A stretch of 18,711 nucleotides of DNA from CAZZNQ01 sp964655775 (GTDB taxonomy: Bacteria > Planctomycetota > Brocadiia > SM23-32): assembly GCA_964655775.1 (NCBI GenBank), contig CAZZNQ010000083.1, forward strand, positions 1 to 18,711, in the 5' to 3' direction. The notes beneath the pieces are model-generated. The model saw nothing but the letters and a program-made list of their open reading frames with translations, had not been told where the DNA came from and made no database searches. Position numbers and translations under genes: made by a program. How positions within the stretch are numbered: the stretch's first letter is position 1; each line of letters starts with the position of its first letter. Shown here piece by piece: positions 13,372-18,711 of this stretch.

Positions 13372-14970
13372 ATGGCGGAAACGAACTGGAACTACTTCGA
13401 CGCGCGCTGCACGCTGGGCCGCTACGTGAAGATGCAAGGTACCGGGCCGTGCTCGGCCGATGACCTTCTCACCGAAATGGACCACTACGGCATCGCCGAG
13501 GCGCTCGTGGTGGACAGCCTGAGCCGCGAGAACCATCCCGCGGAGGGCAACCGGCGGACCGTCGAGTCGACGGCCGGTGAGCCGCGCCTGCATCCGGCGT
13601 GGGCGGCGTTGCCGCCCGGGACGGACGAGCAGCCCCCGCCGGACGAACTCGTCGAGCGGATGCGGGCGGAGCGCGTCGGCGCGCTGTTCCTGTTCACGGG
13701 GCAGTACCGGATCCCGCTCTCGGATTGGGCGATCGACGACTTGCTGGGGCCGCTGTCCGAGGCGCGGGTGCCGCTGTTCCTCTGCCCGAACGAGTTCGGC
13801 CCCGGCCCGTCCGGGCAGGACAAGACGGACTGGGAGGCCTTGGTCGACCTGTGCCGTCGGTGGCCTGACCTTCCGGTGGTCGTGACCGAGTTCCGCATCC
13901 GTCGCACCCAGCGCGCCCTTTACCGCGCCCTGGATGCGTGCCCGAACCTGCGCATCGAGTTGAGCGGCTACTGGCTCTATCGCGCCGTCGAGTACATCAC
14001 TGAGCGCTGGGGCGCGCACCGCCTGATATTCGGCTCGAACTGGCCCATCTTCGGCCCGCACATGACGCTGGCCACGCTCGCCTGCGCCGAGATCGAGGAC
14101 GAAGACAAACTCCGCATCGCGGGCGGCAACCTGCGGGAGCTTCTGGACTGGTGCGAACCCGTCCACCCGGACGTCGAGCCCGCCGAACCCACGGACGAGT
14201 ACGTCGAGTTCGGGCGGACCGGCCGGCGACCGGAGCAGATCAGGTTCCACGACTGCCACGGCCATCTTGGCGGGTTCGCCGCGCACTACCACGTGCCCGA
14301 CGGCGACCTGGACAGCACCGTCCGCGAGATGGACCGGCTGGGCGTGCAGAGGACCTGTGTGTTCAGCTTCTCCGGGGTCTTCGGCGACGAACGTCCCGGC
14401 AACGACACGGTCGCCGACGCCGTGCGGCGCTACCCCGACAGGTTCATCGGTTTCACGCTGCTGAACCCCCATCGCGGGCGCGACGAGATGCTGCGCGAAC
14501 TCGAGCGCTGCAGCAAGATGGGCCTGCGCGGCATCAAGCTTATTCCCTACTACCAGGGCTATCCGCAGGAGGGCGCCCTGCTCGAGGTGCCCTGCCAGTG
14601 GGCGCACGAACGCCGGCAGATCATCCTCAACCATAGTTGGGGCGCCGCCGACCACCTCGCCGGGCTGCTGGAGAAGTTCCCGGACGCCTGCTACATAAAC
14701 GGGCACATGACCGCGGCATACGCGGACCTGATGCGCCGTCACGACAATCTCTACATATGCAGTTGTCCTCTGATACCTCCGCGCGCCTGCGAGGAAGCCG
14801 TCGAGGCGTTCGGCGCGGACCGTCTGCTGTTCGGCAGCGATCTGCAGGACCTGCCGATCGCCTGGGGGCTGGGCCCCATTGCGTTCGCCCGCATCCCCGT
14901 CGAGCAGAAACGCAGGATACTGGGCGGCAACCTCTGCGCGATTCTCGAGCGATACAGCCTGTCCCCCTGA
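13372..14970 (+). CDS. Fused double amidohydrolase-2 protein with degenerate first domain
   Basis: A 532-residue protein made of two amidohydrolase-2 TIM barrels in tandem. The second (about residues 290-530) keeps the ligands: H296 and H298 in HDCHGHLGG, H421 in ILNHSWG, H445 in YINGHMT and D490 in FGSDLQDL. The first (about 5-260) has the same layout, but the HxH motif is replaced by FDARCTLGR, no His stands where the barrel His is expected (VVTEFRIRR), and the late Asp is Asn223 in IFGSNWPIFG. It is therefore probably non-catalytic and may be structural or bind substrate. Linker residues about 262-288 are acidic and Pro-rich. The gene is 15 bases after the DegT gene in the same operon. The substrate is unknown. 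Confidence 0.85.
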   Translation: MAETNWNYFDARCTLGRYVKMQGTGPCSADDLLTEMDHYGIAEALVVDSLSRENHPAEGNRRTVESTAGEPRLHPAWAALPPGTDEQPPPDELVERMRAERVGALFLFTGQYRIPLSDWAIDDLLGPLSEARVPLFLCPNEFGPGPSGQDKTDWEALVDLCRRWPDLPVVVTEFRIRRTQRALYRALDACPNLRIELSGYWLYRAVEYITERWGAHRLIFGSNWPIFGPHMTLATLACAEIEDEDKLRIAGGNLRELLDWCEPVHPDVEPAEPTDEYVEFGRTGRRPEQIRFHDCHGHLGGFAAHYHVPDGDLDSTVREMDRLGVQRTCVFSFSGVFGDERPGNDTVADAVRRYPDRFIGFTLLNPHRGRDEMLRELERCSKMGLRGIKLIPYYQGYPQEGALLEVPCQWAHERRQIILNHSWGAADHLAGLLEKFPDACYINGHMTAAYADLMRRHDNLYICSCPLIPPRACEEAVEAFGADRLLFGSDLQDLPIAWGLGPIAFARIPVEQKRRILGGNLCAILERYSLSP

Positions 14971-14996
14971 GCCAGGGCCTGATCGAGAGGTGCACC

Positions 14997-15839
14997 ATGC
15001 CGGAAAGTCATGCACCACTGGAGGACGTCCGCCTCGGTCGCGCCTCGCTCGCGGCCCTACCCGATGGGGTGCAGCGCGTCGACTACCGCAGCCCCCGGGA
15101 CGGCGCTTCGGACTGGGCGTTCGCTTGGCCGCATGCCGGCGCCACCTGGCTGGTGAATCTGCATGGCCACGGGTCGGACGGCAGCCAGCTCTTCACCCGG
15201 CCCGACATACGTCGAGACTGGCTGCCGCTGTTCCGCGGTCTCGGCCTCGGAGTTCTCACTCCGAACCTGCGAGGCAACGCGCATATGTCGCCCGACGCCG
15301 CGGCCGATCTGCGTGCGCTTCTGGCTTTCGTGCGGGCCGAGTTCAGCGTCGACAGGTTCTTCTTCGCAGGGGGCTCGATGGGCGGCACAGGCAACCTCAT
15401 CTACGCCGTGCTCCACCCGGACGACGTCGCAGGTGCGGTGGCGATGTGCCCCACCTCCTGCATCGGCTCTTTCTACTGGTGGTGCTCTGCCAAGCCACCC
15501 GGTTCTCTGCTGGCGGAGATCGCCGACGCCATTCGGTCTGCCTACGGGGGCACCCCCGAGGAGTTGCCCGAGGTATATCGGCGCCATTCCGTCGTAGGGA
15601 ACGTCGATCGCCTTACCATGCCCGTTTACATAGCCCACGGGACGGAGGATGCGGTGGTGCCGGTCGGGCAATCGCTCGCACTCGCCGAAGCGAGTGCTTC
15701 ACCCATGCTGAAGTTCCGCCAGGTTGCCGGGAACCACGACGCCCCGCTGGCAGCAGCGCTGATGAAGGAAGGCATGCAATGGGTTTTGACAACCCCGTTC
15801 TTCAAGGAGCCGCCAGGCAACGCTGATTCCAGGAGATGA
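14997..15839 (+). CDS. Alpha/beta hydrolase (esterase or peptidase-like)
   Basis: A 280-residue hydrolase with a complete triad: S127 in the nucleophile elbow GGSMGG, D218 in HGTEDAVVP and H247 in GNHDAP. LHGHGSDG supplies the oxyanion loop. There is no signal peptide, so it is cytoplasmic. The ATG at 14997 is chosen because GAGAGG (14985-14990) is 6 bases upstream and the protein begins near the first strand; the frame is open further upstream only as overlap with the preceding gene. It follows the double amidohydrolase gene by 26 bases and is likely co-transcribed. A natural role would be cleaving an ester or amide of the pathway substrate; the exact substrate cannot be told. Confidence 0.85.
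   Translation: MPESHAPLEDVRLGRASLAALPDGVQRVDYRSPRDGASDWAFAWPHAGATWLVNLHGHGSDGSQLFTRPDIRRDWLPLFRGLGLGVLTPNLRGNAHMSPDAAADLRALLAFVRAEFSVDRFFFAGGSMGGTGNLIYAVLHPDDVAGAVAMCPTSCIGSFYWWCSAKPPGSLLAEIADAIRSAYGGTPEELPEVYRRHSVVGNVDRLTMPVYIAHGTEDAVVPVGQSLALAEASASPMLKFRQVAGNHDAPLAAALMKEGMQWVLTTPFFKEPPGNADSRR
15831..15835 (+). promoter_or_regulatory. Ribosome binding site that decides the Hyi-like start
   Basis: AGGAG is directly next to the ATG at 15836, too close to work there, but 6 bases before the ATG at 15842. The second ATG is therefore preferred. Confidence 0.55.
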
Positions 15840-15841
15840 CG

Positions 15842-16621
<780 letters not shown>

Positions 16622-16628
16622 TCGGCAC

Positions 16629-17690
16629 TCATTCCGGCAGCAGACCGTCCTGGAATACGCCGTCGCGGGTCACGACCGTGCCGTCCACGGTGACGGTCGA
16701 CTTCTGCACCTCGCCGTCCATGTGCCTGGTCCCGTGGACGAGCGTATCGCGATGGGCGTTGTTGCCGATGGCGATGTGGGTGCAGTCGTGGTGGTGGGTG
16801 CCGTCGCTCCACCAGTACCTGTCGTTCGCCTCCATCATCGTCGTCAGGATGCCCACCTCGTCGATGACGTTGCCAGGGGCGTCCTCCTCGTCGACGGTGG
16901 TCTTGAGCCGGCCGTCTTTGGGCGCGTCTCCTTCGTAGATGAAGTGGCGCAGACGCTCCACCTGCTCCGGATCGCCGGAGTAGTCCACCACAAAGCCCTT
17001 TTCGATGTTTATGACAAGGGGATCGCGGTCCAGCTCGTCCTTTGGGCGCACGCCCATCTGCGTCGGGCCGTCCACCACCACCACGCCGTTCTCGGAGCCG
17101 TGCTGCGGGGTGACCGCCACCTCGCCGTAGAGGGGGATGATGCCCAGGATCGGGACGTGCTTGGAGCCCTCCCCCAGGCCACAGGTGAAGTCGGTGCCCG
17201 CCGGAGAGGTCACGTGTATGGTTGACGCGTTGTCCAATAAGCGCATCAGTGCGTGGGTGCGCCGGGAGACCGCCGCGACCTCCTCCGCCGTGATATCCCA
17301 TTCGTCCATACCGTTGGCCTGCAGGTAGAGCCACCGCCGCCCGCTGGTGAGCAGCGAGTCGTGGATGTCCGGATCGTCTATCAGCCGACCGTAGTTCTGG
17401 ACGCCGAGGACGATGTCGGCCTCCTCCATTGCCGCCTTCAGGGGCTCGAAGACGCGCCCCGTCCGGAACCACTCGCTATCGCAGTAGGTTGAGATGTCGA
17501 AGATGGCCGGGACGGCGCCTATCTGCTGCGCGGCCGCTGCCAGCGCCGGTGCAAAGGGCATCATCCGGTCGTCTGCCACAATCAGGACCGTCTCATCGGG
17601 TTTGGCCCGGCAGGAGACCTCCAGTGTGATACGGGCATTCTTCAGCAAGCGCTCGGGGATATCGTCGGCTACTGTAGTGTCTGCGGTCAT
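16629..17690 (-). CDS. M29 aminopeptidase / NicX-like metalloenzyme
   Basis: A 353-residue protein of the thermophilic metalloaminopeptidase (M29) superfamily, which also includes NicX-type 2,5-dihydroxypyridine dioxygenases. The family signature region is visible as TSPAGTDFTCGLGEG, then PLYGEVAVTP, and near the end HIAIGNNAHRD. An HHHDCTH cluster lies just before the last motif and may contribute to metal binding. Such proteins bind one or two divalent metals and act in the cytoplasm. Peptidase and ring-cleaving dioxygenase activities cannot be separated from sequence alone; the neighbouring phenylacetate-CoA ligase makes an aromatic substrate worth considering. The gene is 11 bases after the ACT gene and is likely in the same operon; its ribosome site is weak (GGA). 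Confidence 0.8.
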   Translation of the reverse strand: MTADTTVADDIPERLLKNARITLEVSCRAKPDETVLIVADDRMMPFAPALAAAAQQIGAVPAIFDISTYCDSEWFRTGRVFEPLKAAMEEADIVLGVQNYGRLIDDPDIHDSLLTSGRRWLYLQANGMDEWDITAEEVAAVSRRTHALMRLLDNASTIHVTSPAGTDFTCGLGEGSKHVPILGIIPLYGEVAVTPQHGSENGVVVVDGPTQMGVRPKDELDRDPLVINIEKGFVVDYSGDPEQVERLRHFIYEGDAPKDGRLKTTVDEEDAPGNVIDEVGILTTMMEANDRYWWSDGTHHHDCTHIAIGNNAHRDTLVHGTRHMDGEVQKSTVTVDGTVVTRDGVFQDGLLPE

Positions 17691-17701
17691 GTTGTATCCG
17701 T

Positions 17702-18133
17702 TCAGATGTTGGCGACTTCCTGTTCCGTCATGGTCCTAATCTCGGCGGCATTCAGCACCGTCTCGACGCGTTTCGGGTCGTCCGCGTCGATCACGAGGAT
17801 CGCCGACTCGCCGCGGTCGAGTATGGTGGCGTACGCATTCTGCACGTTCACACCCGCGTCAGCAAGGCGGGAGAGCGTGCGGTGCAGTCCACCCGGGCTG
17901 TCGCCCATCACCGCCACCACAATGGGCCGCAGGGCCACGCTCAGGCCGGCTTCCCGCAGCGCGTCCCTTCCCGTCCGGGGATCGTCCACCAGCAGGTTCA
18001 GCACGCCCCAGCCGGAGGTGGTGGTCGTAAGGGTCATGGCCCGGATGTTCACCCCCTTCTCCGCCAGCACGGACATAACGCGGTCGAGGTGGCCAGGCTG
18101 ATCCTGCAGAAAGACGGATATCTGGTTCGGCAT
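17702..18133 (-). CDS. Double ACT-domain protein
   Basis: A 143-residue protein with two ACT domains in tandem. The first (about residues 2-66) shows QISVFLQDQPGHLDRVMSVL and AEKGVNIRAMTLT. The second (about 68-138) shows VVVAVMGDSPGGLHRTLSRL and ADAGVNVQNAYATI. ACT domains bind amino acids and regulate metabolic enzymes; stand-alone pairs next to phenylacetate-CoA ligase genes are a recurring arrangement. It probably senses an aromatic amino acid or related compound, by inference from the neighbour. The ATG at 18133 is preferred because GGAGG (18141-18145) is 7 bases away; the ATG at 18139 is only 1 base from it. The gene starts 2 bases after the ligase stop. Confidence 0.88.
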   Translation of the reverse strand: MPNQISVFLQDQPGHLDRVMSVLAEKGVNIRAMTLTTTTSGWGVLNLLVDDPRTGRDALREAGLSVALRPIVVAVMGDSPGGLHRTLSRLADAGVNVQNAYATILDRGESAILVIDADDPKRVETVLNAAEIRTMTEQEVANI

Positions 18134-18135
18134 GG

Positions 18136-18711
18136 TCATGCCTCCTTGCTCTCTCGAAGGTCCTGCACGCGCACGGCCTTGCCCTCTTGCTGCGGAAGGG
18201 CGCCCGGCTCGACCAGCTCGACCCGCGGGCTGGCCAGGACCTCATCGCGCACTTCGGACACTATCCGCTTCGCCAGTTTGTCAAGCGCCGCGACATCACC
18301 GGAGAACCATTCCTGGCGCACTTCCACCCGGATGAGCATCTCGTCCACTCCGTCGCGCGTGTCGAGCACGATCACATAGTTGTGCCCCACCTCGGGGATG
18401 CCCATCAGCACCGTCTCGATCTGCATCGGGAACACGTTGCAGCCTTTGATGATGAACATGTCGTCGCTGCGTCCGGTGATGCGGTCCAGACGGCGGTGTG
18501 TGCGCCCGCACGGGCAGTCTCCCGGCAGGAACCGAGTGAGGTCGCGTGTGCGGTAGCGCAGCAGGGGCATGGCCTGTCGGTCCAGCGTGGTCATCACCAG
18601 TTCGCCCAACTCCCCCTCCTCCACCGGCTCCAGTGTTTCGGGGTCGACTATCTCAACGACGTATGCGTCCTCCCAGATGTGCAGGCCGTTCTGCTCTTCG
18701 CACTCGAAGGC
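18136..18711 (-). CDS. paaK: Phenylacetate-CoA ligase family protein, C-terminal part
   Basis: The frame is open to the window edge and gives the last 191 residues; the N-terminal part is outside. The sequence has the adenylate-forming signatures of phenylacetate-CoA ligase: GLHIWEDAYVVEIVDPETLE, RYRTRDLT, CPCGRTHRRLDRITGRSDD, MFIIKGCNVFPMQIE and, near the end, the catalytic lysine in EGKAVRV. The enzyme activates an aryl acetate with ATP and CoA in the cytoplasm. Related paralogs accept other aryl acids, and in anaerobes they take part in aromatic amino acid breakdown. The ACT and M29-like genes follow at once on the same strand, so the three probably form an operon whose promoter is outside the window. 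Confidence 0.9.
   Translation of the reverse strand, partial: AFECEEQNGLHIWEDAYVVEIVDPETLEPVEEGELGELVMTTLDRQAMPLLRYRTRDLTRFLPGDCPCGRTHRRLDRITGRSDDMFIIKGCNVFPMQIETVLMGIPEVGHNYVIVLDTRDGVDEMLIRVEVRQEWFSGDVAALDKLAKRIVSEVRDEVLASPRVELVEPGALPQQEGKAVRVQDLRESKEA
18141..18145 (-). promoter_or_regulatory. Ribosome binding site that decides the ACT-protein start
   Basis: GGAGG on the minus strand is 7 bases before the ATG at 18133 but only 1 base before the ATG at 18139. It lies inside the end of the ligase gene. Confidence 0.55.

Noticed and set aside
11839..15018. A very long minus-strand open frame continuing upstream of the AraC gene, antisense to the DegT and amidohydrolase genes
   Set aside because: Its translation has no domain and is rich in Arg, Val, His and Gln as expected from the mirror of GC-rich codons. 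The sense genes are complete with motifs, and a good ribosome site places the AraC start at 11838.

Overview
The window is GC-rich bacterial chromosome with mostly intact, tightly packed genes. No rRNA, tRNA, CRISPR array or insertion sequence was seen. Several features suggest an uncultured heterotrophic bacterium of the Planctomycetota, Hydrogenedentota or Armatimonadota type: amidohydrolase-2 proteins, a DegT aminotransferase next to a hydroxypyruvate-isomerase-like protein, a secreted TPR protein with STN-like repeats, and an M29-like peptidase beside phenylacetate-CoA ligase. This placement rests on gene style alone and is tentative.

Left part (1-4655, plus strand). After the possible tail of an upstream gene come a lipoprotein made of TPR-like helical repeats (237-2030), a decayed ankyrin-like remnant (2077-2387), a membrane-anchored ankyrin protein (2465-3088) and an APC-family amino acid permease (about 3354-4655). 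The permease has a good sigma70-type promoter upstream.

Middle part (4667-10848, minus strand). Three genes overlap by 4 bases at both junctions: an exported TPR/STN-domain protein, a membrane sensor histidine kinase and an OmpR/PhoB-type response regulator. The order suggests that the exported protein senses or modulates the kinase. Upstream, next to a -10 element, lies a perfect 7-bp direct repeat with 11-bp period, the geometry of a PhoB-type box, so autoregulation is plausible. A metal-dependent amidohydrolase (4667-5770) follows with its own likely promoter.

Right part. An AraC-family regulator (10930-11838, minus) is divergent from a compact plus-strand operon (12031-16621). That operon encodes a DegT/DnrJ PLP aminotransferase, a protein of two fused amidohydrolase domains whose first domain has lost its metal ligands, an alpha/beta hydrolase and a hydroxypyruvate-isomerase-like TIM barrel. 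It looks like an AraC-controlled small-molecule pathway, perhaps for a sugar or cyclitol derivative, with unknown substrate. This is the best candidate for an undescribed system. Converging on it from the right edge is a minus-strand operon: phenylacetate-CoA ligase (cut by the window end), a double-ACT-domain protein and an M29 aminopeptidase/NicX-like protein. This suggests uptake or activation of aryl acids, probably from aromatic amino acid metabolism.
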